Shown: positions 11,729-23,069 of the stretch, one piece after another
Layout: each line of letters opens with the position of its first letter
Position numbering within the stretch: position 1 is the first letter of the stretch
Assembly: GCA_022410635.1 (NCBI GenBank)
Contig: JAJVDF010001192.1
Span: forward strand, 148,135 to 212,134
Direction: 5' to 3'
DNA length: 64,000 nucleotides
Origin: Tretioscincus oriximinensis
Taxonomy: Eukaryota > Chordata > Lepidosauria > Squamata > Gymnophthalmidae
Notes under the pieces: generated by a model
Database searches by the model: none
The model's input: the letters and a program-made list of their open reading frames with translations, nothing else
Told to the model about the DNA's origin: nothing
Program-made: the position numbers and the translations under genes

Positions 11729-11816
11729 ACAGCAAGGGGGCTTGTAGGACTTGGAAACTAGCAAGAGAAAGCTAGGTGCCATTAGCTTTCATAGAAACAT
11801 CTACTTCTTCAGATGT
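11729..11816 (-). mobile_element. Hammerhead-like short element, diverged copy
   Basis: Plus-strand sequence GCAAGGGGGCTTGTAGGAC, then TTAGCTTTCATAGAAACATC and TACTTCTTCAGATG, is the reverse complement of the ~125-bp element also seen at 31071-31197 and 50559-50682. It is more diverged than those copies and lacks the distal CTAACACGGCTATTTCTCTG part. Confidence 0.65.
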
Positions 11817-12093
11817 CCATGAGGATTTAGCCATAGCTTATGTTTGACCAGATCCTATCAGTTTATTCCAAATGTCACCATTTCTTGCACTTGCAGATCA
11901 ATTGTTGGAAGCTTCTTCATTATCATCATCATTATCTACACCCTCCTTCTCCTTCTTCATATGAATACTACAACAATCTGAAGAAATCAGATAAAAATAA
12001 CTTCTTTAAAAATAATACCCTACTGCTAGACTTTTATAATTACCTCCATTAATCTAGAATATCACTTTTTTCCATGATTTGGGGCTGCCGTCT

Positions 12094-12206
12094 GAACATA
12101 AGAACATAAGAGGAGCCCTGATGGATTAGGCCACAGTCCATCTTGTATAAGCATTCTTTCTCTCAGTAACCCACTAGTTGCAACTGGGCACTCTCAAGAA
12201 GAATGC
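12094..12206 (-). mobile_element. CR1 3' end fragment
   Basis: Begins with GAACATAAGAACATAAGAG, the reverse complement of the TTCTTATG octamer tail, followed by GGAGCCCTGATGGATTAGGCC-like sequence. This is the extreme 3' end of a minus-strand CR1. Confidence 0.8.
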
Positions 12207-13465
12207 AACAGTATACAAAAATTTGAGACAGGATGCAACAAATATTCTTGTTCCCACAACAACCCCCCTCCTTCATGTTGATACTGAATAGGCCTTGCAT
12301 GGAAGTAAATCCAATAGAGTATATGCACCACCAGCAGTAAAACTGTCAAGACATTGGATCTTTTTAAAAGTTAGATTACTACAATTACTAAATATATAGT
12401 GGTTTGTANAAACCTTTTAGGGGAGGAAAAAGATGTTGGTACAGAGGTCTGCTTAGCTTCCATTTAAGCACTTTTAAGTCATTAGCCATATTTCTACCAC
12501 TGCTATGCACAAACATGATTTTAGGAACAATTCTGTATTTAGCCAGTCTTAACAGGAATCTGCCACCAAATATCATTCCAATGTGTGTACTTGGGGAATT
12601 AAATTTATTAAATTTAATTAATGCATTAATATTTATGCCCCATATCTCATAGAGCTACTTCTTGGACTCCTGCTATGCAATATTCCACTTTCCCTCATTT
12701 TAGCTGATTTCCAACAAGTATGTTCTACATGTTTTGCAAAATGTGAAAACAAGTTGAGGGAGGTTAAAATAGCGGCTCTGTTGTAATTGCATAATTTGTT
12801 TCTTGGGCATTAAATGAGAATGCTGGGATTTTAATTCCACTACTTGGTTTCCAGCATCTAATATAATTAATTTTCTTTTATTTTGTTGCCATAGAACCAA
12901 ATGGAGACTAATGACGTGGAACCCCAAATTGTCAAGGAGGAGATGAGTTTTTTTCAGCATGCTGAGGAGTCTTTTTTCTGACAAAAACAGCAGATCACTT
13001 CCATAGTTTGTTGTGATGTCGTCTTTCTTTGCTTGCTTGCATTGTGCTTGGACTTTATCGTGTGTGTGTGTCTTAAGTTTTGAAACTAATACCCTCCACC
13101 CCTTTCACCACTATTTTTATCAGTTTTCTAAGAGATTTAGATTTTAGTTAACATNTAGAAAGGTGGAAATGTCACAGTTTTTATCTTGTGCTGGGAGCAC
13201 TCAAACATTATGCAGCACCCGGAGAAGTATGAAGATCATAACCCATTCGAAAGCAGTTTGCTTCCACTTATTTAGCAATTCTCATGTATCACAGTGTGGC
13301 CTCCTTAAATTATCTGAAAGCTATACTAATGCACAAAAAGTCATGAAGCTGATTAAGTTCCCTTAGAACATTATTAACTGTGGAAGGTACTTAGAGCAGG
13401 GTGCAAGCACCATTCCAGTGGTATGGTGGTGGTATGCTAAGGGTGCAGAAATTTTTATACTATGC
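12207..13465. other. No recognised feature
   Basis: AT-rich sequence without a supported gene. A short TG repeat lies at about 13060-13070. Confidence 0.5.
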
Positions 13466-13680
13466 TTTTTCTCAACCTGAAGGGAATCAAAGCATTACAT
13501 AACCTTCTGTTCCTCTGTTCACAACAGACAACTTGTGAAGCAGGTGGGGCTGAGAAAGATCCAAAGAACTGTGACTAGCCCAAGGTCACCCAGCTGGCTT
13601 TTGTGGAGGAATGCCGAATCAAACTAGGAGACTTCTGGATAAGAATCTGACATTCTATCCACAACGCCAGATTGGCTCTC
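13466..13680 (-). mobile_element. CORE (MIR-like) SINE, minus strand
   Basis: A tRNA-headed CORE-SINE read in reverse. The diagnostic block AGCCCAAGGTCACCCAGCTG corresponds to the MIR/CORE CAGCTGTGTGACCTTGGGC segment. The decayed tRNA-like head lies at 13605-13680 and ends ...CCAGATTGGCTCTC. The second copy at 24688-24944 is better preserved and keeps an L2-like tail. Pol III boxes are too diverged to score. Confidence 0.75.
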
Positions 13681-13899
13681 TAAGGCTGCAGATGCACTAT
13701 GCCTAAAAATGGAGGTGAAAATGCTTTGGGAATTTCTGAAGCCAATCCGAAGTGAATGACAAATGCCACATCCGTATTCACTCTAGCATAAGAGTCCCCA
13801 CAGCACATGTGGTGACATCGAAATTCGTACCCCCACCTGCAGAGAAAGCCAGAAAAACCTGTTTTTCTGGACAGGAAGAGAGGTGAGGCAGCAGCTACT
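13681..13899. other. Unrecognised GC-moderate stretch flanking the retroposed insert
   Basis: Left flank of the insertion at 13919-14291. No gene or known repeat is recognised. Confidence 0.4.
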
Positions 13900-13918
13900 G
13901 ATCAAGGTTGGGATGGTG

Positions 13919-14291
13919 AACTTTCTGCTTATCGGCTGCTGCAGCCAGGAAATGTAAAACAAAAGAGCCACCCACCTACCTCGCTCATTCGGCTCGTCTC
14001 CTATTTGTGTTCGGGTGCTGCTGCACTCCTCCGCCACCTCCTTTGTCCCCTACCTCTCATGCCCCCTTTCTGATCAGCGCCGTCAGCAGACCCTGCATAA
14101 AGAGGAGCAGCAGCAGCTGGGGTCACCGAGGCATTGAAGGTGTTGGGCAACCGAAGCAAGTCGCACATCCCTCGCTAATGTCCCTGCCCCTCACCTGCTG
14201 CTGTTGCTGATGCCACCTTTGTGCCTCCCTCCGCTGGGCCCTTATTTGTTCCCTTTCCTCCTTCCTCCCTGGCTACAAATAAAAATAATGA
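13919..14291 (+). mobile_element. Retroposed insert with 19-bp target duplication, origin unknown
   Basis: A 373-bp segment flanked by an exact 19-bp direct repeat, GATCAAGGTTGGGATGGTG (13900-13918 and 14292-14310). The insert is GC- and CpG-richer than its surroundings and ends in an A-rich run (CTACAAATAAAAATAATGA). Long target duplications with an A-rich 3' end are the signature of LINE-driven retroposition, so this may be a processed pseudogene or an unfamiliar SINE. I do not recognise the source sequence and find no convincing protein in it. Confidence 0.7.
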
Positions 14292-14310
14292 GATCAAGGT
14301 TGGGATGGTG

Positions 14311-15092
14311 CATAGATGTTACTTCAACAGGAGTTAGCAGGAACTGGCAGAAAATATTACGTGTGCAGCCATCCAGACCATGACTATTGGCTGAGGCAAC
14401 CTTAACGTCATGGCTCAGCACAAGTCTGAAATAGGGGCTCTCAAACAAATCAGCNCGGCTACGGAGAATTCCTTAGCCAGAGTTCAATTAACGTGAATGG
14501 TGAAAGACAGCAGCGGCAACAGAGTCTGTAGCAGAAACAAGTGGTGTGCATACTGAGCGAGGCAGGAGCACTCCTAAGTTGGTTTTTATGGAAACACAGT
14601 GTGAATGGGGGATGTTGGAACTGCTGTCACATCCTTTTTTAGGCACAGTGCATCTGCAGCCTAAGCTACAAATACTGAAGCTGGGGAACAAAAAATTCCT
14701 GACTGATATCTGCAGAGCCAAGGCAAGTGTTACGTCCCTTAGTTCTAGGGAAACAAACATACATAGTGGCAGCCTAAGGTTCTTTCTTTCACTGTTTTTT
14801 CTTTCATCCTTTGTTTGCAAAAAACTGCAGATTATAAAGTGTCTCCTTCAGACTGTCAACTGACCGTATCTTTATTTTTTGGTTGTGAACTTTCTAGAAA
14901 CATGATATGAACTTCTGCAGATGTCTCAAGCACTGTGACTTTTTATATTCAGAGTTATATTGCAGGGGATAGTCAGATGGTACTATCAAGTAAATGACAA
15001 CTAACAAAACAAAAATCAGTTTCTCTAATATATGCTGTAATATACTTCATTGTGGCCTTTTGTACAAATATTCCAAGAGTTCGTATAGGGGA
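14311..15092. other. No recognised feature
   Basis: Overlapping open frames of about 105-110 codons on both strands at 14488-14863 have no recognisable domain and mirror each other, so they are probably chance. Confidence 0.45.
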
Positions 15093-15147
15093 AGTTCTGC
15101 TGGATAAAACCCAGGATCCATCTAGTCCAGTGTCTTGTTTCCCAGGA
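15093..15147 (-). mobile_element. Short CR1-like 3' end fragment
   Basis: CTGCTGGATAAAACCCAGGA, then TCCATCTAGTCCAGTGTCTT, matches the reverse complement of the CR1/L3-type terminus (GACTGGATGGGCC...GATCCAGCAG). Only ~55 bp survive. Confidence 0.5.
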
Positions 15148-16429
15148 ATGCTAATTTAATGTCTATGAAAATATCACAGACATGTTTTCAGACAATGAAA
15201 GGAAATTGTGCAATAATGTTTGGATTGTTTCTCACTGTCCCTGACAGATGGCAGGAGACAATTCTGTTGTTTCTTTGGAGGATAGCTGATCTTGCAAAAG
15301 TACCCAGAACAAGTGTCTGTCCATTTTACTCTGTGTGGGTTGTGTGTGTGTTTGTGTGTTTCTTGCATGTCAGTACATTTCCAAGTGAGCCAATCCCCAA
15401 TGTACAAGGTAAGTAATTTTGTATGATGGCAAATCTGACATCAGAGTTGGTTTTGAAGACTATTCAAAGAGTATATTGATGATTAACTTAGTTATGTGTG
15501 TCCCAGGAAAATCATAGGATTAAAACAATTTTATGAGGAACCTGAAAAATGACTGATAGAACATCTATCTTAGTAGTACTAAACCAGCAAGTTCTATAAT
15601 TTTTAGACTAGTGAGCACTGATGGAATTATATGTTCATAAAAGTAATTTGTTTATTTGTAAAATGTACAATTAATTTATTTATCACTAGTTAAAATCTTC
15701 TGTGTATNTATCCACTCTAGTTCAGTCTTCTCCAATGACCATGATGAAGTGGTAAGGTCAAAGGGGACCATTGTTTTCAGAGCCAATAAGACTACACCTG
15801 AAACTACAAAAATAATATTTTTAAAATAGAATAAAAGAGAGAAACCTCTTTTATTTCCACTTTCAGAATGTCTTAACCAATAAAACTGTCTCCATTTTTC
15901 ATCCACCTTTAAAAATCACATCTGTTTGTACCACAATGACTATTTTCTAAAGTCATCCCCATAAGATTTGTAGAACATTCTCAGACCTAGTGATAGTTGA
16001 CCGATAGTGTATTCAGAAGAAATCTAGAAACTACATATTGGATGAATTAATCTTCCCTTTGACACTAGATTCATTCATAATATATCTATACAAAGATTGT
16101 CCATTAACCTACTAGATAAATAGTTTCCACACACACCGAGTACTTGAACAAACAGCAACCTTTTTTNAAAAAAATCATTATTAAGGGTTATNTAGAACAA
16201 AGTGATGTTCTGACCCATAGATCAATATAGATCTAAGAGCTCTTGCATTGCACTGCCAACATCTTAATCTTTGAGCAAAATCCTGTGCTTCATTTGAACC
16301 AAAACTATTTCAAAAGATCTTTAGATTGTTTCAGTGGCTAGGTTACCTGTTACAGACATTCTTTTAATAATCAAGAAGGCAAAAGCTTCTATTACTATCA
16401 AAAAAGGGAAATGAAATGAAGTACATAAA
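15148..16429. other. No recognised feature
   Basis: AT-rich unique-looking sequence. The only low-complexity feature is a GTGTGTGTGTTTGTGTGTTT run at about 15341-15360. Confidence 0.5.
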
Positions 16430-16560
16430 TTTTTATTTATTTTATTTAAAGATTTTTACCCCGCCCTTCCCNCCGAAGGTGTCCAGGGCGGCTTACAAAA
16501 GTTAAAAATTCAGGTCATCATGACCTTCACAACATTAAAACCATAAAAGAAACACAAGAA
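16430..16560 (-). mobile_element. LINE 3' tail with AAATA repeat, L2-like
   Basis: Plus strand starts TTTTATTTATTTTATTTAAA and continues ACCCCGCCCTTCCC and CCAGGGCGGCTTACAAAA. In reverse this is ...GTAAGCCGCCCTGG...GGGCGGGGTAAAAATC(AAATA)n, the squamate LINE/SINE-style terminus with an A-rich tetranucleotide end. It differs from the commoner L2 tail in this window, so the exact family is uncertain. Confidence 0.6.
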
Positions 16561-17132
16561 TTTAAATGAATGCACAGTAGAAGTACATAAGCTTGGCAAT
16601 AGTTTCATATAGAAAATAGGCTTGTAGAAATCTGAATTCGTATGACTAAGGTTCCTTCCATNGTACATGAAAAAAANCAAAATGGGGTTTAAACTTGGTG
16701 TAATTCAAACCCAAGATCAGTCCAAGAGTGCCCTCAAGGGAGTAGGATGTTAACTGGCGTTATGTATAGTGCTCCAGAAAACACATTTCAGTGTACTTTA
16801 TATATAGTATATTGATGAAGATGTTAGTGTTAAGAAACAAAGTATAGTGCTAATGCGAAATATAAGTGGCCATCNTCTCTTAATTAGGCCAGTTGATTTC
16901 TAATCAAGGGCTTTATCTTGCATTGAGCCAAGCAAAACTGAGAAGGCTGTCATCCTATTAAGCCACCTGATCTCTGTTTGTTCTTGGATGAATAAAGGAG
17001 TAACCTGATTCACCTGGTATTCGATTGACAAATACATACAAGGATTTGCAATTCATCCCCAGCTGCCATTGATTGTTTTTAGTGCAGGAAGAATAATTGG
17101 AATCACTGGACTGCTCTATTTGGAATGACCAA
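16561..17132. other. No recognised feature
   Basis: AT-rich sequence with no supported gene or repeat. Confidence 0.5.
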
Positions 17133-17395
17133 GGATGCCTTGTTGCAAAATAGGGTGACAAGAATGATCGAGGGGGCGGAAACACTTTAAGTAATCAGGC
17201 TGCAACATTGAGGGCTCTTTAGTCTTGAAAGATATTGTTCAAGAGATGATCTGATTGAAATCTATAAGATCATGCATGGGATGGATAAGTGAAAAATTAT
17301 TTTCTCTGTCACGCAATTCTAGGACCAGGGGCTTATAAGCAGAAGATTTAGGAAAGTATGATCTCCCAGAGGGTCATTGGTCTATGGAATTATGG
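17133..17395 (+). mobile_element. CR1 LINE fragment, C-terminal coding region
   Basis: Diverged CR1 segment with AAAATAGGGTGACAAGAATGA, then ATGATCTGATTGAAATCTAT and CATGCATGGGATGGATAAG. This corresponds to the LIEVYKIMHGMDK part of CR1 ORF2 and the start of the 3' UTR. Deletions and frame shifts are visible by comparison with 28988-29300. Confidence 0.8.
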
Positions 17396-17499
17396 TCTTA
17401 TGTCATTACATTCTAACCACAGAAACCAGATACAACAAAAAGTTGATCAATAATTACCTTCCCTTTCCANTAAAGATTAGAAAAATTGCAACATAATTA

Positions 17500-17592
17500 G
17501 GTGTTGTTCCAACATGCACTTTTAATTCAGACTTGAAGAACCACACTTAAACTGGGAGGGGGGAGTTTAAAAGCATGTGTTGGAGCAACACC
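17500..17592. repeat. 93-bp MITE-like inverted repeat
   Basis: Starts GGTGTTGTTCCAACATGC and ends CATGTGTTGGAGCAACACC, terminal inverted repeats of about 25 bp with a small bulge, around a short loop containing a G-run. The flanking bases are TTA and ATA, so a TA or TWA duplication is possible but not clear. It is probably a tiny non-autonomous DNA transposon, superfamily unknown. Confidence 0.6.
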
Positions 17593-20589
17593 ATAGTCTG
17601 ACTCNCACAAATATCAGGTTTTTTTCACCAACATTTACTCACAGAGAGACAAAAGATAATTTTATGCAGTTGGTGAAACCTGCCTATACTTCTCAGCATG
17701 TAATTTACTTACTGTGGTAGATGCCTTGTAGCACTTGGAATCTGCTGCTGCATGAGACAATGGGCTCTGATGAAGCTTTCATTCACAATTAATTAGTACT
17801 ATAAGGCACTTTGCTTTTAGCATTCAGTTGTTAGTNAATTATAATGTGACACCTATTTCACATTTAGTTTACAAGAAGCTGCTTTTAATGAAAAGGGAAT
17901 TTACTCTTCAGATTCACCTGGGGGGAGATGACACATTTATACAAATGACTCAAGGATAGTAAAAGAAAAAAGGAATAATAGGTGCCTCAAATTTGTGTTT
18001 ATACAAACTCCCTGCACCCTAACCATGTTGGGATGTTTTTCAGAACATTTTCCTCATTGGGTGCATTTCCAAGGTATCCCTAAAATAGTATACCACAAAA
18101 TCTCATGAGGCNTCCATTATTCCATTTAGTTATCACTCAGTATTCTTGCTCTCTAAGAATAAGGATTCCTAGATATATTGCTATCTTGGATGATTATTTG
18201 TTCTGGTTTATTTTGTTATGCTTTCATTAAACACATAGAAAGTAAGGCAAAGTAAATGATAGTAAAGACTTAGGATGAATCCATGAGCACACCCTCCTAG
18301 TGATAAAGCCATAATAATTTAATCAAATGATTATGGATGGTTGCTCCACTGTTCACAAGTTTAGAACAGTACCGTGAAGAATTTGCAGTGACCATACCTG
18401 GCCACCATCATCTGGTGCTGCTTATTTGAGGCTTTCACAAATGTGAAATTTATACATGTGCAACAAAGGCACCATTCATGCATGCTCGGTCATGTTTTTT
18501 GGTAACTACATATGTGTGCTGTCAACCAAGATGGCAGTTCCCAATATAACCTGCTACATTGGGGGAAAGCACTACAAAAGCTGATTTTCCCCAGTGTTCT
18601 TTTAAAGCATGTCGTACTTTTTCTTAATGCTTTCCTTACATTTGAATAACAAGAGTACACTTGGATAGCATGGAGTAAGGAAAGTGTAAAGAAAANAGCA
18701 TATGGATGTACCCTTGTATAAGAAAAATGAGGGATTTGAGTTGAGGAATTCTCTAGTATACTCAAAAGTCCAGATGAATTTCTCTTTTTCTTTTAAGCAT
18801 GGTTCAATTCAAACTTGCCTTGTGTGTAAACATTCTACATATTATGGGAAGAAAATAGAACTTAGTGATAACTCCAGGGCAGAGAGTGACAACCGCTCAG
18901 TACTAATTTATAATAAGATAGGAGGACAACCTCTTTAACACAGTGTTTTTCCTTTTTTCCTATAGGTAATCGAAAAGAATACTTGTTTGATAGTATCAAA
19001 GATATATGCGAATTAATAGAGTTGTTCTCCCTCTGTTGTCTCTGTTCAAAGCCATCTGAGTGACCAAANCATATTATATCCCAGCCTGAATCCAGATTGA
19101 AATTTATCTAGATAAGTTTATTCCAAGAATAACTACAGCTGCATTGCTACCTTGTTTGACACTTTGCCCAAGAAGGGTCCAAGGAGGCCTTTTTGGGAAT
19201 AGGAAACCACTACCTTATCCAAAGAAAGATTTCATTTTGTAGGGGCACAATCACTTCACCCTAAACCTATACAATCATCCTCTGTCTTTTCCTAATAAAC
19301 TAAGATAGGCAAAAATCAAGGGAACATATTGTGTATTGAACAGCTTTCTTGTCTTCATCATCAGATCTTAAAAATTAAAAGTGACCGCATTGAATCAGAC
19401 CACACAGGATATTGGGCATCTTGCAAGATGCTATATCAAAAGAAGCATTCAAGTTGGCATTAAAATGAATGATTTTATCCTCAAAATATTTCACATGTCC
19501 ATTGCAGCAGGTTCCTGTGGACTCTAAGGCAACATTTAATGCAGCAAATCAGCAGCTCCTTTGCTACTATAGAAAGCTCTGCTGGCTAATTTGACAATCC
19601 AATGAAGCCTGCAAAGAGGTCCTTTTTTATCCTTCATTGTCATGATTCCTTGTTCATGGTGCCCANTATATGTGTGCCACCTCAGTTTCCAACATTCTTA
19701 GCCAACATGCCAAGTTTTTAAGACATAAGGTCCCTGATCTAATTGGGAAACTCTAAAAACTGAAGAGAAATAAATACTAAAGTTTAGGGGTGGAAGAAAG
19801 GGGAAAGTAATTGAAGAGATATAGTTAAAGGGCTTGTGGCACATTCAACATTCATGTGCCAATACATTTCAATAAGTCGATGTAATGGTGATGGAAACGG
19901 ATACAAAATGCATATGCTGATCTGTACGAGGGATATAGATGATTTATTTTCTCTGACAAAGCATGCTCTTTTCAGTAGCTTCTTATGACACAGGAACCCC
20001 GGCATCAGAATATACCAGAAGAACCAATACCCAATACAAATCACCTCAGGGGNTTTCTGATTATACCTTCACATTTTGCTCATCATTGGTTCTTATAGAA
20101 AATTGAAGAAGTGTATAACAATATCCTCCTTTCATCAGTTGACAAAGTGGTTAGACAATCAAGTAGATTTGCCAACAAATCTACTCAATGAGCNAATTTG
20201 TTTTAAAATGTTACATTCTTGGATTTTCCTTAAGCCTTCTTTTGGACTGCTGTTGACTTATTTTCACACTTGTGAAGGATATGGTAATCTGCCACAGTAT
20301 ACTGTTCTGCTGTAGAAAAATCAATATTAGCCATTCACAGCATTCCTTCAGGGGATCCTGTTAATAGTTATTTATGATCCTTTGCTAGTNCTGATACAGC
20401 AGTACTGATTTTCACTGAACATGCTTTTAATTAACTCACAAATCAATAACAGCCCTAAAATAAACTTAGCAACAGTCTGAGACTTAAGATAATTCTATTA
20501 TATTTAGAGAAATATAAGTGTACTGTTGGACAAAACCAAAGACCTTACGTAGTTCAACTTCAGCAATCAGCTAGGGCTTCTGAGTAGCC
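17593..20589. other. No recognised feature over 3 kb
   Basis: AT-rich sequence with isolated Ns. I see no gene, recognisable repeat or strong inverted repeat. The longest open frames are under 95 codons and have no known domain. Confidence 0.5.
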
Positions 20590-20970
20590 AATATACACAA
20601 CAAAAAATTACTATTGTTGTTGTCTGACAAAACACAGTTCAAATCACAGGCTGGAGATCACAACACATCAGGCTCTTGCCAAGTGCCTAGGATGTTATTA
20701 GGTATTGTTGGATGATGTGCATAGAACCCAGCAATGTGACTTTTTGGAGTTGACCGATTGTTATTTTGTCAGTTTCTGGTTGTTTCATGTGCAGCCCAAG
20801 GTTTTTAGAGACTGCACCCAGTGGGCCAATAACTGTTGGGACCACTGCTGGTGGTCTGTGCCAAAGGTGCTGAATTTCATGTTTTAGGTCTTCATATTTT
20901 TCAAGCTTTCTCAGTTCTTTCTCTTCTATTCTACTGTCTCTGGGTATGCCGATTTCTACAATCCATACCT
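20590..20970 (-). pseudogene. R4-clade-like LINE fragment: C-terminal endonuclease region
   Basis: The minus-strand frame reads VWIVEIGIPRDSRIEEKE, then LRKLEKYEDLKHEIQHLW, VVPTVIGPLGAVSKNLGLH and LQKVTLLGSMHIIQQYL. This IxIPxDxRxxEKExxKxxKYxxLxxExxxLW...VIGxLGxxxKxL...LQKxxLLG pattern is, from memory, the restriction-like endonuclease C-terminus of R4/Dong-type non-LTR retrotransposons, a clade known from lizards. An apparent 3' UTR continues to about 20590 and includes an ACAACAACAA-type run. The RT domain is absent, so this is a severely 5'-truncated copy. Confidence 0.6.
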
Positions 20971-20977
20971 TTTTTTT

Positions 20978-21066
20978 CAGCAAAGGGGCCACTAGCACTT
21001 TAAGACTAACAGGAGAAAAGTGGGTGGCATAAGCTTTTGTAGACACGTCTACTTCTCCAGATGCTG
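20978..21066 (-). mobile_element. Hammerhead-like short element with upstream TATA-like box
   Basis: Reverse-strand copy of the CTGAAGA...CGAAAGCTTATG element (here CTGGAGA and ACAAAAGC, so both core boxes carry a change). Upstream in element sense, a TATAAATA box lies at 21096-21089 on the minus strand, ~30 bp before the element start. The adjoining 21067-21160 stretch may belong to the same parent retroelement. The copy abuts the R4-like fragment through an 8-9-base T run. Confidence 0.65.
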
Positions 21067-21719
21067 TGGGACTAATGTCAGGGTCAGGTATTTATAGAAA
21101 ACTGTGTATGGGAGATGACAAAGCGTATGGAAGTGTGATGGGGCATGAACTCCAGGTTTAGAAAAACAGGGAAATAGCAGAATAAATACAGGTAAATACC
21201 CCCAGCTTTGTTTGCCTCTATCTGGCACTTGGCAAGGCAGGAGGGACACTGATCCCACTGATTTTGTCTGGTGCTAGGCAAGATGTTTGCCTGCCAAGCG
21301 TCACTTGCAGAGGAGGGCCACATGCTCCCCTGACTTTGGCTGGAGCTTGGGAATATGTTCACCTCTCAAGCACTGGATAAAAAGGCAGCAGAAGGTGTTT
21401 CCCTGGCGCAGATACATGAGTGGCGCTGCCCTGCCATATTGTGCATTGCTGCATGACATGCGCACATTAAGTGGCAACAGAACGGATCACTATGTTCTAC
21501 AAACGTGTAGGACCCTTGGCATTTTTCCCATAAATTAAGTGCCCTGTACAGTTGATCAAGATGATGATTCTTATTATAGCACAGATGACGATGATTTCAG
21601 ACAAAGACCAGAAAATTATAAATGGAAATTACAAGTCAAATACGCAATTCTGCATTTCCTTATTCTCACAGCTTGAGCTAAAGCCATGGCGTCTTAATAG
21701 CAGTTTCTTTATTCCAACA
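21067..21719. other. Mostly unrecognised
   Basis: The first ~100 bp may be the upstream part of the hammerhead-like element. The rest is moderately GC-rich unique-looking sequence. Confidence 0.4.
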
Positions 21720-22060
21720 TAAAGCCATAGATGAATAGTAAATTTCATGTGATCTACCAGGAATTTTTACCAGCAGAGGATTAATAATCCTAGAATGAAC
21801 ACGGTTATAAAATGGACAAGTGAGCATGTGAGCAATTGTCCTGATCTTGTCAAGATAGCAAGGACTGATGCACTTAGCATATAGGAGCCTATTAAGTTGC
21901 CAAGGGCAGAACATTTAGCAATGCCATAGAACTGATANGCAGTTGGCATATAAGGTAAAACTATATGATGCCCAAGTAGTATACATTTATTCATTAAGTC
22001 CCTGTTTCCNGAAGTCCAGTATCCCAAATACATACCAGTGTAATTCCTTTCACTTGAGGA
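21720..22060 (-). pseudogene. LINE C-terminal zinc-knuckle-like fragment, copy A
   Basis: The minus-strand frame reads LLYAKCISPCYLDKIRTIAH, MLTCPFYNRVHSRIINPLL, then VKIPGRSHEIYY. A C..C...H...C pattern followed by CPFYxxxRxxxINPLLxxxPGRS resembles the extreme C-terminus of some vertebrate non-LTR retrotransposon polyproteins, though I cannot name the clade. A second copy lies on the same strand at 22920-23069 and a weaker one at 43674-43880, which supports a dispersed repeat. Confidence 0.5.
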
Positions 22061-22432
22061 AACCTCATAATAGTAAGTGACATCACTGAAAANGCTTTAA
22101 GTCCTCAGAGTTTATGGTTTGTTTCCAAATTGAGCAAAACATATTTCTAATGTCAATAGAGCTGACCCTAAAGGGTTAAAAAAAACCTTCCAAAACCAGT
22201 GCTAACAATAGGTCATAATAGGTCATGTCTGTATATAATATGGAACAGAACCTGAGGGCATGTATCTTTACAGGAACATCTCAATTATCACTTCAGAAAG
22301 TTTTTCCACAACCTCATTTCAGAGTATAAGGGAAGGGTCTAACAGCAGCCACACTCTTTGCTAAGGTAGCCCACTTTTAATAACTGACCTATGTGTCATC
22401 ATAAGTAGAAATGTAGCAGCTTGGCATTTTGT
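22061..22432. other. No recognised feature
   Basis: AT-rich sequence between the LINE remnant and the L2 tail. Nothing is supported. Confidence 0.45.
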
Positions 22433-22500
22433 TTGTTTATTTATTTATTTGCATGCATTTCTATACTGCCCTATACCCAAAAGTATCAGGGCGGTGAAGT
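22433..22500 (-). mobile_element. L2 LINE 3' tail
   Basis: Plus strand TTTATTTATTTATTTGCATG, then CTATACTGCCCTATACCCAA and CAGGGCGGT, the reverse complement of the terminus at 63147-63206 (CCCTGAGACC...GGGTATAGGGCGG...AAATA repeats). Confidence 0.8.
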
Positions 22501-22919
22501 CACTGTACCTATGTGCTGAGATCTGAAATAAAGCATTTCCTTTTAGGTCCTTCTCTTACAGAAATGCAAGAAACAAGTAAAGACAAAAGGATATTTTATG
22601 CGCTGGCCCTCAAATTCTGTGAAGGTGTCCCTCTGGAGGTTTGCAGGCATCTTCTGCATTATATGGTTTTCAAGGACTAATTAAGACATACTCTCTCTCC
22701 ACCTAGAGGTTTTCATGTATTCGTCTAANGATTGTCCAGCCAAGGAAGATTATGTCTGTTCAATATGTTTTCATAATTCATATAATTTACTTTTTATTAT
22801 TATTTTGACCCACAAAGGAATGAAGTGAATGAGAAAGATGATACAAAGGCTAAATATTTCCAGGCAGACATGTTGGGACATACTAGAAAACAGCTGATTT
22901 CTGTCTACATTTTCAGTGC
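22501..22919. other. No recognised feature
   Basis: Nothing supported. AT-rich. Confidence 0.45.
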
Positions 22920-23069
22920 ACCTTAATGGACACATGATCTACAAGAAATTTTTGCCAGTGGAGGTTTAATAGTCCTAGAATAAATATGGTTCTAAAATGG
23001 ATAAGCGTGCATGTGATGAATCATACTGAACGTGTCAAGATGGCAAGGAATTATGCATTTATCATATAG
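22920..23069 (-). pseudogene. LINE C-terminal zinc-knuckle-like fragment, copy B
   Basis: About 150 bp aligns colinearly with 21740-21890 (GATCTAC, TTTTTGCCAG, TAATAGTCCTAGAATAAATA, GTGTCAAGATGGCAAGGA), with roughly one difference every five or six bases. It is cut on the right exactly where the GGCTGACCAG repeat begins at about 23070, so that element probably inserted into it. Confidence 0.55.

Noticed and set aside
14007..14210. Ser/Pro/Cys-rich frame as a coding exon
   Set aside because: It lies wholly inside the retroposed insert and has no recognisable homology.
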